Shown here: piece by piece, positions 12,522 to 23,107 of the stretch | Layout of the letters: every line of letters starts with the position of its first letter | How positions within the stretch are numbered: the first letter of the stretch is position 1 | Notes under the pieces: model-generated | Databases searched by the model: none | Told to the model about the DNA's origin: nothing | The model's input: the letters and a program-made list of their open reading frames with translations, nothing else | Translations under genes and position numbers: made by a program | Assembly (NCBI GenBank): GCA_021613535.1 | Contig: CP075492.1 | Coordinates: forward strand, 14,818,001-14,882,000 | Direction: 5' to 3' | From: Adineta vaga | Lineage: Eukaryota; Rotifera | DNA length: 64,000 bases

Positions 12522-13892
12522 ATGTTTCGTTCTACTGACGTCTCCAAGATCCATGATATTGAAATGAACTGTTACGATATTTCAATTGGTTCTTTAGCAA
12601 CGTCAGGTATTCCATTTGAAATTAAAGATAAGAATTATGCAGTAGTTCTTATTAAAAATTGTTTTATCTAGTAAATATAGAAGTGAAATTTATCGAATTG
12701 ACGATTTCGACAGAAAGAAAAAATGTCGAATAGGAAATTGTCGAAAGAAATATGTCGAAAAAGAAAACATCGAAGCGGAATTTTAGTGCTAACACCCCAG
12801 GTCAAATAATCTGGTTCGGAACCGGCCAGTTCCGGGACTTTTCGGAGACTTCATGGAAGCAGTATTCCGGTGACTAAATCCTGTTATCGGATTTACTTGG
12901 TTTTACTGGGAACCGACAAAAACTTGCCGTAACCGATAGTCGGATACGATCTCCGGTTCCCTCAGCAGAATTCCAGACACTTTCCCATGGTATTCAACGC
13001 GAAAAACATAGATATCCTGCAGGTATTCGTCGGAAATAAGCGGAATCCTTCTTCCAGGAACCATCGTCCTGGGTAATGATGATGAAGATTTCGAGGATTA
13101 TAATAATCTTCTCAAAAATACTAAATGGATTAATACGATCTTAAATGCAAATGCTACCGAGGAAGAATCATCAGGTGATTGCAGTGTTGGTGTAATTGTC
13201 GATAAATTTGGTAACAATAACGGGCAGCGACTCATTTTAATTCAACGAGTCAAAAAATTACACGCTTGGGATATTATCACTGCTATCATGATTATGGATC
13301 TCCAAGATGGTCAAGCTCGATTTGCAGTGAGACCCAATGTTACAGGTAATATAAACGAAACATCTTTTGCTAACGAAATTCTTCTCTAATAAGTTTAAAA
13401 TCTTCTAAATTAGATGCGCGTTTCTGAAGTATTCATGCACAAATGATGTGTTGTGAAAGATATTTATTGCATATTAAGATATCTAATTCTTTTACATATG
13501 ATAAACACTTATTGAATGTAATCGATATTATAATAGGAATGGTAATAATAGTTTCTACGATAATTTATATAATTACGATAGATTTTGAAATAAAATTGCA
13601 TAGATTACCCGAAAATTGCAATCGTTGACATTAAATTGTTAATCTGAAAATGTAATTAGTAATACAATCGACTGTTACATAAGGATTTGTTGTGAAATTT
13701 TTATTTCTGTGGATATCAAATCATTTTTTTCATAAATAAACTACATACATATTATTTATTTGTATAGGTCCATCTTCCAAGGTTGTCGAATTTTGTTTAA
13801 AATGCATCAAGAAATTTGGCAACGATGCACACTCTGTCAATGCTATTGAGATAGATGAATTAGCATGTGAAGAACTATTCAACTATCAGTAG
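12522..13892 (+). pseudogene. Remnant of an unrecognised multi-exon gene
   Basis: Three coding-like pieces lie in order: 12522-12671 (49 codons ending in TAG), 13060-13345 and 13768-13892. The last two join in frame across a 422-bp GT-AG intron and end in TAG; together they read as a soluble, slightly acidic protein with a VGVIVDKFG block. The first piece cannot be joined to the second without crossing stops and a GC-richer insert (12790-13057). I take this as a gene broken by an insertion, but an unusual intact gene with an unseen exon is possible. No family is recognised. Confidence 0.4.
12790..13057. other. GC-richer island inside a gene remnant
   Basis: Near 50% GC by eye against roughly 30% around it, with repeated CCGG, GGTTC and GGAAC words (for example GGTTCGGAACCGG). 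It has no long frame. It ends in CTTCCAG just before the exon-like piece at 13060, so it could be an inserted repeat now serving as intron, or simply foreign DNA. Confidence 0.5.
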
Positions 13893-13911
13893 TGTCAAAC
13901 TCGAAAGTTGA

Positions 13912-13990
13912 ATTCAACTATTCAACTATTCACTTCAACTATACAACTATTCAGTTATTCAGTTGTTCAGTTACTCGACTATTCAGTAAT
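13912..13990. repeat. Degenerate ATTCAACT/ATTCAGTT simple repeat
   Basis: About 79 bp built from imperfect 8-10-bp units (ATTCAACT, ATTCAGTT, TACAACT) immediately after the stop of the remnant at 13892. Neighbouring copies differ, so it is an old tandem repeat. No coding role is seen. Confidence 0.7.
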
Positions 13991-14837
13991 AGAGGGCGTG
14001 CGCAACAGTCAGCGTAGGCCACACTCTCTAGACTCGCAGTATATGCTGCACCATGGCACAACTATCCTTGAAAATATGTCGCACAATTTTTGTGCCCTTA
14101 TAATAAACCTCCATTAACTTTGGTGCTTTGCTAAATGTCTTTATAAAACTGGTCTCCCGTAGGAAAATGTCCTGTATTTTTAGTTTCGAGAATTTCCAAT
14201 CAAACAGTGCCCGAAATATTGATCACTCTGTTGTTTAGTGGAAATGCTTGCTATTTCATATGATGAACGCTGAGATTTACCTATATATACAATCGGTGAA
14301 TGAAAAGGAAATCTGATAATTGTATTTGTACTGATCATATCCAGCTCTTATTCTAAGATAGGAAAGTCAAATACTTTCTAGTGAGATCGTGTGATTCCTT
14401 TACGACCAACTAAATATCAGCATCGCTATCATGTTCAGCACTTTCATTATCAGCTTCACCCTCAATTCACCAATAACCCGTCACACCCTCATCATTGAAT
14501 ACATGAATACTTGAATTCAACTTTCAAGTATTACATATATATCAACTATGATTCTTCAATGTTGAATCGACTTGAACAAAAATTAAGTAGCACAGAAAAA
14601 AAACTTGATGAAAATGATATTGAAATGTGTGGTCTATGATCATTATTAACAGCAATAGCAATGGTAGTAAGATCAAGATCTGCTCATTTTTGTCAATTAC
14701 GCAAGAAGAATAAAAACATAAATAAACATACATAAAGATCAATTAGTTACATCATTTTTATCGGATAAATATGAGTTGTAGAAAAGCATAAAAATGATAG
14801 TCTACTGGAAGAAAATAATTTTATACAAATAATGTAA
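13991..14837. other. Intergenic stretch, no gene seen
   Basis: About 850 bp with only short broken frames. It may be the decayed 5' part of the GPCR fragment that follows at about 14891, but I cannot align it to anything. Confidence 0.4.
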
Positions 14838-14892
14838 GAGGGTGTGGGTGTGGGTCTTTTATGCATTGTCATTCATACCAACACCCACATTC
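14838..14892. repeat. Telomere-like G-rich/C-rich hairpin
   Basis: The G-rich arm at 14838-14855 (GAGGGTGTGGGTGTGGGT) faces a C-rich arm at about 14877-14892 (ACCAACACCCACATTC) across about 20 bases. The arm is three TGTGGG-like units. Similar paired arms occur at about 645-790, 18363-18430, 42505-42585, 45249-45303 and 56101-56147. Confidence 0.65.
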
Positions 14893-15097
14893 TGAAGATC
14901 AGCATAAGCATCTACTTGTTGCACCAACAATCTTCGTTCTTTTAGCATTACCACGTTTGATTCTATCATTTATATCAAATTGCATGACATCCAATGGAAA
15001 TGCATGGTTACCATTGACAGGCTATTTTGTTTCATCGATTCCACCAATACTTACTCTTCTCATATTTGTTGCTCGTTGGAAATCCGCCCGGTCTATT
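14891..15097 (+). pseudogene. GPCR fragment (TM6-TM7 remnant)
   Basis: A frame of about 69 codons encodes a basic patch with QHKHLLVAP, a hydrophobic helix, a short loop with a cysteine, and a second helix reading IPPILTLLIFV. This is the pattern of transmembrane helices 6 and 7 of the rhodopsin-like receptors that are abundant in bdelloids. There is no TM1-TM5 upstream in any frame I can see and the C-terminus stops early. It is therefore a broken receptor, overlapping the G-rich hairpin at its left edge. Confidence 0.55.
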
Positions 15098-15333
15098 TGA
15101 TTGAAAGTGTCGTTAATGAAGAGATAGAGTTATATCTGATTTTTTCGCTTTTTTTACCTTGATCGTCTCTTTTTTACCGCTTTTGATTGACGACTCTATA
15201 CACGTGGCTAAATGATACTTATTGACATATAGTATCGACTCCTTTGAATATGCTTATATTGTGATTGATTGTGTTTTGTGAAGCATAAAATAAACACGAG
15301 TGAAATATCATTCTCAAAGAGTATATCAATAAG

Positions 15334-18232
15334 ATGAAGCACTCAGCTGATGTAAGGTATGGTACACAAAACCGTTCTTCAGTATCAAATCAAAGTGGAA
15401 TATTAAGGTATAGTATATCTTTGTTATTTATATTTTCATAATGATATCATATATTTGTAAGGAAAAATCAATGGATTCTGGGAATAATGATGATAGGATT
15501 GCTTATTTTAAGCCTGATCTTTCTCTCTATGTATATAAAGAAATCGAATCCAAAAAACATCGATTCAGGTAATTTTTTTGAATGTTTTATTTTTACAACC
15601 AAAAAAGAAACAATTTAATTTTTAGTACCATATTCTCTGGTAATTATTACTTATCGGAGCAATCTAACAAATACGAATTCGCGAGCAGTTACTATCACAC
15701 AATCATTGATAGATGACGTATGGTTTTGTTTATAGTTTAGATGATATCAATACGTTATTCTTGTTTTTATAGTTTATGAATGCTTTTCATTTCAAAGAAC
15801 TTCGTTTTCACTCTGCTCGCTTTAGGCCTATGTCAGAAGAAAGATCGTCAGACAAGTAAGTAAAATAACTACGTAATACTGGTAGACCATATAGCGATCG
15901 AAATTTTCATATTACAGTATCGACAAAATTCAATGTCAAGAAGATGTAGAAATAATCGGAGATTTATTTGAAATGAAATTTTCGGTCGAATATCCATCGG
16001 ATTGTCATAATATTAATTGCAAAGATGAATTCATGACTAGACTTCACTATGAAATCGCTAATCAGTATCATACAATGATTCTTTCAATGAAATTGACCAC
16101 TAATGATGTGAATAATATTTTATTAACTTTTTGTTCGTTCCATACAGATTCTACAGGTATGTAGATTATCGTTTTTCAGTATGTGAGAAAAGTGCATACT
16201 TTGTTATTCAGATAATTACAAGACTTCGGTTGATAAGAGGATGAATGGGATTACAAGAATAGTCATCGATTCATTTGAGAGTCCAACATTTGACGGAAAA
16301 ATATTTGATAATATAGGTGCCTATGAAAAGCTTCGTGGTACAGCATATGGTCAGTTAGATCCAATGAGTGACTATAATAGCATAATCACCGATTTACAAC
16401 TTGCGCCTCGTAATGCAGCTGGTATGGTGCAATATTCAATGGATTTCTATATTCTCAAACCAATAAATCAGTTTCGTGGAAACCATAAAATCTTCTTTGA
16501 AATTAATAATCGTGGTCGAAAACTATTTGGTAAATTCGCTCAAATAACAGGTGGTAACAATCCAAGGACAGAAAATGATGTTAAACGAGCGTTTTTATTA
16601 AAACAAGGTTATACGATTGTATGGAGTGGTTGGGATCCTAGTGTGTCACGAACTGATGATCCAAATTTGTTACGTATCAATTTACCGATCGCAAGAAATA
16701 TTGATGGTACATCAATAACAGGTCCCGTTTATGAATATATCGTTTTTGATAATCCAACAAGTACATTCTACACAACTTCATACAATACAAATAGTACAAA
16801 TACGAATGTAGCAACACTTTCAATGAAACATCATTTAACTGATACTCCAATCATCATTCCATCGACGAATTGGATATGGACAAGTAATAATACAATAGCT
16901 CTACTACCTTTGAATAAAACATTTCAACAAAGTTCAATTTATGAATTGACATATACAGCAAAAGATCCATATGTAGCAGGAATTGGATTTGCAGCGACTC
17001 GAGATTTTGTTTCATTTCTACGTAGTACAAGATCTGATAATCCGTTAGCAGGTGACATTACTCGAGTTATTTCTTGGAGTCAATCTCAACCAGCTCGTTA
17101 TATGAATGATTTTCTCTGGTTAGGTTTTAATAGAGATTCGACAGGAAAACGCGTATTTGATGGTGTATTTAATTGGATCGGCGCGGGCAATGGTATTGGT
17201 CTCAATTATCGTTTTGCACAATCACAACGAACCGAACATAATCGTCAAAATCATCTATATCCTGAAGCAATATTTCCATTTACTTATAAAATTCTCGCTA
17301 ATCCTTTTACTGGTAAAATAGATGGTCGAAATGCCCGATGTATGCGAACGAGAACATGTCCAAAGATTATAACTATTAATTCAGCCAATGAATATTGGGC
17401 AAAAACAGGTTCATTGTTACATTCCGATCTTGAAGGCAATGATCTACTCAGTACAACAAATGTACGATACTATCTGATTTCTGGTACACAACATAGTGAT
17501 CCATCAATGGCTAACTCACGTGGAATTTGTCAGCAGTTTGGTAATACTATTGATCCAACTCCTGTCCTGCGTGCTCTTTTCATAGCATTGAATCAATGGC
17601 TCGATGGTAGAGAGCCACCCACTAGTTTAGTACCAAATCATTTGAACGGAACTGCAACATTATCTGTGATCACTCATCATTCATCACTTGGAATCGGTAG
17701 TGTATCGCAAAGACCATTGCGTTGGCCAACTATTCCTAATGTACTCTATACAGGTTTAATTACAGTTCGTAATCTATTTAACTTTGGATCAGATCACGAC
17801 AAAGGTATTATTCATATCAATCCACCTCAGTCAACAGGCAAATATTATCCATCTTTTGTCTCAAAAGTCGATCAAGATGGTAATGAACTTGCTGGAATAC
17901 GACTTCCAACTATTTCTGTACCCGCGGCTACCTATACTGGATGGAATCATCGTCTGATGGAATATGCCGGTAATGATGGATGTGAAGCAACGGGTTCCAT
18001 CATTCCTTTTGCACCTGATCTAATCACACGAATGGCAAAAGGCGATACTCGTTTATCACTAACAGAACGTTATGGTACTCATGATAAATATGTAGCAGCT
18101 GTAGCTTTAGCTGCTACTACACTTGTCAATCAACGATTTTTACTTTCGACAGACGTTCAAGAATATATTGATACTGCAAAGTTGCCGATTCAAATTATCA
18201 ATCATCCAACTTATGGAAATTATACTTGGTAG
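15334..18232 (+). CDS. Membrane-anchored alpha/beta-hydrolase (Abhydrolase_10-like)
   Basis: Six exons (15334-15407, 15462-15568, 15626-15717, 15773-15855, 15918-16156, 16212-18232) join in phase to 871 aa; introns are 54-62 bp. Residues 1-28 are cytosolic, 29-50 form a single hydrophobic helix and 51-208 are an extracellular-looking linker with Cys and N-glycosylation sequons, giving a type II membrane protein. Residues 209-871, all in the last exon, match the bacterial 'alpha/beta hydrolase domain-containing' family (PF20091 type): a NGITRIVID start, FFEINNRG, WSGWDPS, FDGVFNWIGAG and YGTHDKYV late in the protein. These bacterial proteins are poorly characterised putative hydrolases. The single-exon bacterial-like part joined to an intron-rich anchor suggests transfer followed by exon capture. 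Transcript data would settle the join. Confidence 0.75.
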
Positions 18233-18362
18233 TTAAATTTCAATTTACAAGAAAAACTAAACTTTATTCTCTAGATAATAAATATAAATAGAAAAACGTT
18301 TCAATGTTTATTGATGAAGTTTTTGTGATTGTATAGAGATTCTATTTAACATTGATGATTGT

Positions 18363-18430
18363 TTTGAGAGTGTAAGAGTGAATGCCTTGTATTTCGCTAT
18401 ACGCTCTACACCCAAACTTGACTCAATTTT
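18363..18430. repeat. Imperfect G-rich/C-rich hairpin
   Basis: TTGAGAGTGTAAGAGTG at about 18363 faces CGCTCTACACCCAAACTTG at about 18405. It is a weaker member of the telomere-like hairpin group found between genes in this window. It sits about 130 bp after the hydrolase stop codon. Confidence 0.4.
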
Positions 18431-18566
18431 TTACAGTTAAAAGCAAATCAAATTTACATAGAAGAGATACACTTCGAGATAAGAAAAGTTGGGAGGGAGA
18501 GAATGACACTTTTTCTTTGTCTTAACACGTATAATGTCTCTAGATAAATATTTTCTCGATATTAAG

Positions 18567-18633
18567 TGTACTATTATTATATAAAATACAGCCAATAGAT
18601 TTCAGTGGCAGTATTTTATATAATAATAGTACA
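18567..18633. repeat. Perfect 23-bp inverted repeat (hairpin)
   Basis: Bases 18567-18589 are the exact reverse complement of 18611-18633, with a 21-base loop. The arms start TGTACTATTATTATAT. It lies about 105 bp upstream of the alkylmercury lyase homologue start codon. It could be a tiny fold-back element, a miRNA-like hairpin or a relic of a DNA transposon. Confidence 0.75.
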
Positions 18634-18737
18634 GCGTTGAGACCTCATCGTCATCTTTGTCTCGAAAACGAATCTTACCGAACGTCATAAATCGTGCAAC
18701 CTGAATTCGAACTATTTGAACTCATTTAGTCACTGTA

Positions 18738-19424
18738 ATGGAATTAAATTTATCACATCTTCATCATATATTAATAAAAGAAATCGTTCAAAACAGTCAT
18801 GTACCTACGATTGCAAATCTTTCCACAATATTTCAACGATCAAAAGAAGACATAATTCAATGTCTGAAAGATCTTGAAGAATATCATGGTGTTGTATTAC
18901 ATCCTAAAACATCTGAAGTCTGGATCATTCATCCATTTTCATTATCGCCGACTAATTTTTGGGTCGAATCATCTCAAGGTCAATGGTGGGGAAATTGTGC
19001 TTGGTGTAGTTTAGGTATTGCTGCACTTCTTAATCAAGACACAACTATTACCACAACACTTGGCGGTGAATCAAAACAAATTAAAATTCATATTAAAGAT
19101 GGTCAATTAATAGCAAATGAACGTTTATTTATTCATTTTCCTATTCCGATGAGAAATGCTTGGGACAATGTTGTCTTCACTTGTAGTGTCATGCAAGTTT
19201 TCACATCAGAATCAGAAGTAGATAATTGGTGTCAACGACATCAAATACTCAAAGGTGATATTCAATCGATTGAAAATATTTGGAATTTTGCTCGTGTATG
19301 GTATGGAAATCATCTAAATCAAAATTGGGCCAAATGGACAAACGAACAAGCAAAATCTATTTTTGCAGAATTTAATTTAACACATGATATTTGGAGAATT
19401 CCTCAAACGAATTCAAGATTTTGA
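18738..19424 (+). CDS. Alkylmercury lyase (MerB) family protein
   Basis: An intronless 228-aa protein. Residues about 8-60 form the winged-helix N-terminal domain typical of MerB, and residues 70-220 the catalytic fold. In MerB two cysteines and one aspartate (Cys96, Asp99, Cys159 in the plasmid R831b enzyme) cleave carbon-mercury bonds. Here NCAWCSLG places cysteines at 87 and 90, and Cys149 matches the second catalytic cysteine (FTCSVMQVF), but the aspartate position is Gly93. Activity on organomercurials is therefore uncertain. The family is mostly bacterial, with scattered fungal homologues, so horizontal transfer is likely. There is no mer operon context and no signal peptide. Confidence 0.8.
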   Translation: MELNLSHLHHILIKEIVQNSHVPTIANLSTIFQRSKEDIIQCLKDLEEYHGVVLHPKTSEVWIIHPFSLSPTNFWVESSQGQWWGNCAWCSLGIAALLNQDTTITTTLGGESKQIKIHIKDGQLIANERLFIHFPIPMRNAWDNVVFTCSVMQVFTSESEVDNWCQRHQILKGDIQSIENIWNFARVWYGNHLNQNWAKWTNEQAKSIFAEFNLTHDIWRIPQTNSRF

Positions 19425-19453
19425 TCTATTAAGAATATATCAATAAAATAGAA

Positions 19454-19909
19454 CTATTTAATAGATTTCGTAATAGAAACAATCGAATTAATATAATTTT
19501 CAGAAAATTGATGTTCTCGTGCACCATCAATAATTGTTTGAAGATATTCATTTGATGGAAGAAAATCGTTTTCTATATTTGTTTCATCAATAAATGTGAT
19601 TGCTCGAATAATTGATTGATCATTTTCAAGTTCAATATCAACTTCTATCACTCGATAACCAGGTTCTGTTTTCAATAGATACTCTCGATGTTTATTACTA
19701 ATCACATAAACTAATCCATATACATACGCGCGCTTCTTTGGTACAATATTTGCTCTTCCATCCCCATTGGGTTGCATATGATTAAAACGAAATTGATAAT
19801 CATTTAATCGACCAGCATGAATACTCAATGGGTGGTCACCACCGATTCTTTCTTCTAATAAACTTTCTTTCAAATTACTCGCATAACCAAAATAATTAAA
19901 TTGATTCAT
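19454..19909 (-). CDS. Gamma-glutamylcyclotransferase-like protein
   Basis: 151 aa from the ATG at 19909; a start nine codons further up (19936) is possible but adds a hydrophobic stretch the family lacks. The N-terminal YFGYASNL (6-13) is the substrate-binding loop of the GGCT/AIG2 fold, and AGRLNDYQFRF, VYGLVYVI and TEPGYRV follow in family order. Glu82 in TEPGY lies where the catalytic glutamate (Glu98 of human GGCT) sits. The expected reaction is release of 5-oxoproline from gamma-glutamyl dipeptides in glutathione turnover. It is convergent with the lyase gene and their ends are only about 30 bp apart. Confidence 0.85.
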   Translation of the reverse strand: MNQFNYFGYASNLKESLLEERIGGDHPLSIHAGRLNDYQFRFNHMQPNGDGRANIVPKKRAYVYGLVYVISNKHREYLLKTEPGYRVIEVDIELENDQSIIRAITFIDETNIENDFLPSNEYLQTIIDGAREHQFSENYINSIVSITKSIK

Positions 19910-20106
19910 TTCGATATAAAAAAACGAAACGAACAACGAGTTTCTTACCGATTTGTTGACTTTAAATCTTGAATGTGATTTATCTCACAATCTTATCTGA
20001 CGAAAAGGTATGTGTATAGCAAGAAGAGCAAATAAAACGACTGCATTTTCTTCAACTAACTTTATCTTAGGAATTTGTGACAATGCATGAACAAAATCAT
20101 ATTCAT

Positions 20107-20841
20107 TTAAACAGAACATGACGTGTAAAGTTCGTCAATTTTCTCGGGAGTTAAAATATGATCATAGATAGCTAATCCACCAAGTTGTCCAACAAACCAA
20201 TTACCCATTGAACCACTACGAAATACTGAACCAACAGTAAAATCGGCACCTTGTTCTCCACCATCATGAATAACACAGGGCCAAAAATATGGACTTAATC
20301 CGGGTCGTTGATCAAATTTTCCATTCAAATATACTTTAGCCCAATTTCCATCGAATGTAACCGCAACTTGTTGCCATTCATTTTTCGGAACAGCAGTTTG
20401 TCCAATCGCTGCTTCCATACAATAGGGATAATCAGGACTAGGAGCTCCAGTAGAAGAAAGATGACAACAAACTTGATTAGCACTATTCCATATACCAAGA
20501 TTGAGAAAAAGACAATATTGTCTTGCTTTATTGGTTTCATTCCACACACCAGCAATAGTTTCGCATTCTTTATTGCTCTTTTGTTTACGTTTAATCCAAG
20601 CGATGATAGTAAACTGTGTTCCTGGTCCATGTAAATTAAGACCAGGACACGATGCACGTGGAAGATTAAACCATTGTCCTTCTTTCAATTCAGCTGAAAA
20701 CGGTCCAAGAATTCCATCTTTAACCTGAGCAATTGGACCATTCATTTCTTCTAATGCATATCTATATTGTCCATCTGATTCTCGACGAGAACCTGTTGGT
20801 TCTTGAAAAAGCCATCGACATAGAGGAGCACTACTTGCCAT
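20107..20841 (-). CDS. LamG/concanavalin A-like jelly-roll domain protein
   Basis: An intronless 244-aa protein made of one LamG-like (Laminin_G_3 type) lectin fold. The signs are FTIIAWIKR near residue 78, a central cysteine-bearing region, WQQVAVTFDGNWAKVYLNGK (about 156-175) and GQLGGLAIYDHILTPEKI near the end, where such domains describe the edge strand and 'LTPEEI' helix. There is no signal peptide or enzyme domain, so a sugar- or protein-binding role is possible but unproved. Homologues I can picture are bacterial and fungal, and the lack of introns fits transfer. It is transcribed away from the F-box pseudogene side on the same strand. Confidence 0.75.
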   Translation of the reverse strand: MASSAPLCRWLFQEPTGSRRESDGQYRYALEEMNGPIAQVKDGILGPFSAELKEGQWFNLPRASCPGLNLHGPGTQFTIIAWIKRKQKSNKECETIAGVWNETNKARQYCLFLNLGIWNSANQVCCHLSSTGAPSPDYPYCMEAAIGQTAVPKNEWQQVAVTFDGNWAKVYLNGKFDQRPGLSPYFWPCVIHDGGEQGADFTVGSVFRSGSMGNWFVGQLGGLAIYDHILTPEKIDELYTSCSV

Positions 20842-21116
20842 TTACGTAGTTAGAATTTGATGCTTAACTCTGATAAAAAAAACTGCTGACTATACGCGAA
20901 CAAGACTTATAGGCACAGAATTCTTATCATAATCATGTTTTTTTTGTTAAAGATGATATCGGTGTTCTGTTCGTTGAGAGTATCTTTTGCTGAATGAAAT
21001 ATGCATTGTTAGTATTCTAATGATCAACTATAATAGTATATGATTCTGTTGATTAAAAAGCGTTTAAAAATGTTTTATTCAATAAAACAAAACTTACATA
21101 TAATAAACTTTAGTTT

Positions 21117-22826
21117 TTATATATTCGAATCTGTTTCAATATCGTCATCAGCAGATTTATCATAAATTGATCCAAAATCAAAGTATTTATTTGATGTTGA
21201 TGCATTCATTTCAATCCATAAATGTATTTCTTTATCTATAGTTCCAAGTTTTATCGCTAATAATTTTGAACAATTTGATAAAACTACTAGGAAATCATTG
21301 AGAGTCTCGAAATCACATTTGAGATATTCAACATTTGAAAATGTTTTTGAAAATAGATCAATTTTATCTGATCGAATATAAAAGTCATTCCAACTTGATC
21401 CCTTTGAAATTTCTAATGTTTTTATTTTTTTATTTAAACATTTGCATAATTGATGATTATCAAGATATGATATCAATTGATGTTCAGGTATTGTTAATGA
21501 GGATACATATGGTAATATATTTATTAAATTTAATAAAACTGACGATGATAACATTTATGGTCTTGTAGCAATTTCCAGATGTTTAATATTCGATAAACAG
21601 ACAATTCGATTTAGGTTTCGTACATCTGTTCGTTTTTGTTTGTAAAGATTTGATTCAGCAATACCAATACAATCAGTTGTTAATTTTAATGATTTCACAT
21701 TTTTGAAATAATATGATGAATAATAACGAATCGCTGTTGTCGGTATAGATAATTTATTGACATTATCAAATTGATCGGAACTATTCTATCGACAATCATC
21801 ATTTATTATAGTATATTCATTTGGTATATATGGAATTGTATAGATTGATACTGAGTCATAATTGATTTCGTAATCGGTATACCAATGATGTTGTTTATGC
21901 CAGAAATCACTTCGAAATTGTTTATATTTAACTAAATCTTCATTACAATATAAAAAATGAGAATAATCATTGAAGTAGAACTTGAAAACATGTAAGGATG
22001 GTAAATAAGATTCAATTAGATGTTGTCATCGATTAGGATCGATTATTTCAAGATTATTATTAGCACATATTGAAAAGATTTTTAAATTTGGTGTATGTTG
22101 TAATAATAATTCCAAGACTTGAAATCTAACTTGACAAGAATTGATAATGAATTGTTTTAAATGCATTGCATTTTTGGTACCTAATTCATTTATTTCATCA
22201 CTATAAAAGTATTCAATTTTTAAATACTTCAATATTGGTGTACATTCGAATAATTTGTATAAACTAGACAAATTACAACAATGAATTGATAATGATGTAA
22301 AGGATTGTGTATCATATATTGATGTTGAAGAAATACGAATATTTGGTATTGTTATTTGCTGTACAGATGATCGTACTGAATCAGACTTTACTTCTGAATA
22401 TTGAAATTTCAAGAGAATTCAAGACGGTTGATATAAATTGGATAAGAATGGCAATGTAGGGAATAATTGCCGAATAGAATCACCTTGGATATCAATTAGA
22501 GACAATGAACGAAGACCAATAAATCCATTCAATGAAAATAATGAGAGGAATGACTTAATTTGTCCATATGTTGGTTTGTTCGATAGTTGTAAAGAAATAA
22601 TATTTTGTTTGAGTTCTGGTTGAGATAAAAGTGTTTGACAAAATTCATTGAATTTGAATTTTTTGAATTCATGAAAATTGAGATGCAATGAACAATTTCG
22701 AAGAAGTGAATGAAAACGATAATTTACTTGATCAAATGAATGGAAAATATCTGGTGCATTTAGATATCGAAAACTTTCGATGAATATGTCATTTGGTAAT
22801 GATTCGAATGTCGTTTTACTAAGCAT
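21117..22826 (-). pseudogene. F-box/LRR-type protein gene with four in-frame stops
   Basis: One reading frame runs 570 codons from ATG 22826 to a stop at 21117, interrupted only by TGA (22419-22421), TGA (22026-22028), TAG (21786-21788) and TAA (21555-21557). No frameshift is present. The N-terminus is an F-box (LPNDIFIESFRYL, about residues 10-45), the adaptor that docks to SKP1 in SCF ubiquitin ligases. The rest reads as leucine-rich repeats (LKYLKIEYF, LKSLKLTTD, VEYLKCDF). F-box/LRR genes are expanded in bdelloids, so a young dead copy is the simplest explanation. The four stops argue against a sequencing error. Confidence 0.8.
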
Positions 22827-23107
22827 TTTCTTTGTTCATAATTGTTAGTATAAAAGAAGAAATATACTTATATATATATGTCGATATGTGATACGATAAA
22901 TTTAGTCGTTCTATCGAATTTTAACTTGGAAATAATGTATGGATCTTAAGCGACATCTGAAGATTGAGTCATCATAGCATGACAAATATACCTGTGATAA
23001 CATGTTTTTAGATTTTAGCATTTACTCATCATTTATTGTTTTTCGTTATCGAAAAAAAAATAGTAATATATAACATGATGAAAATGTTCTAAAAAATTTG
23101 TTCTTTT

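Noticed and set aside
14838-14892. A CRISPR array or bacterial terminator
   Set aside because: The genome is eukaryotic, the G/C arms lack regular spacers, and the same paired arms occur between unrelated genes.
20308-20728. Plus- and minus-strand frames overlapping the LamG gene
   Set aside because: They are other-frame readings of the LamG coding region, which alone shows domain structure.
21117-22826. Stop-codon reassignment to explain the in-frame stops
   Set aside because: All three stop codons appear inside the frame, while other genes here end normally at TAA, TAG or TGA. A dead gene is simpler.
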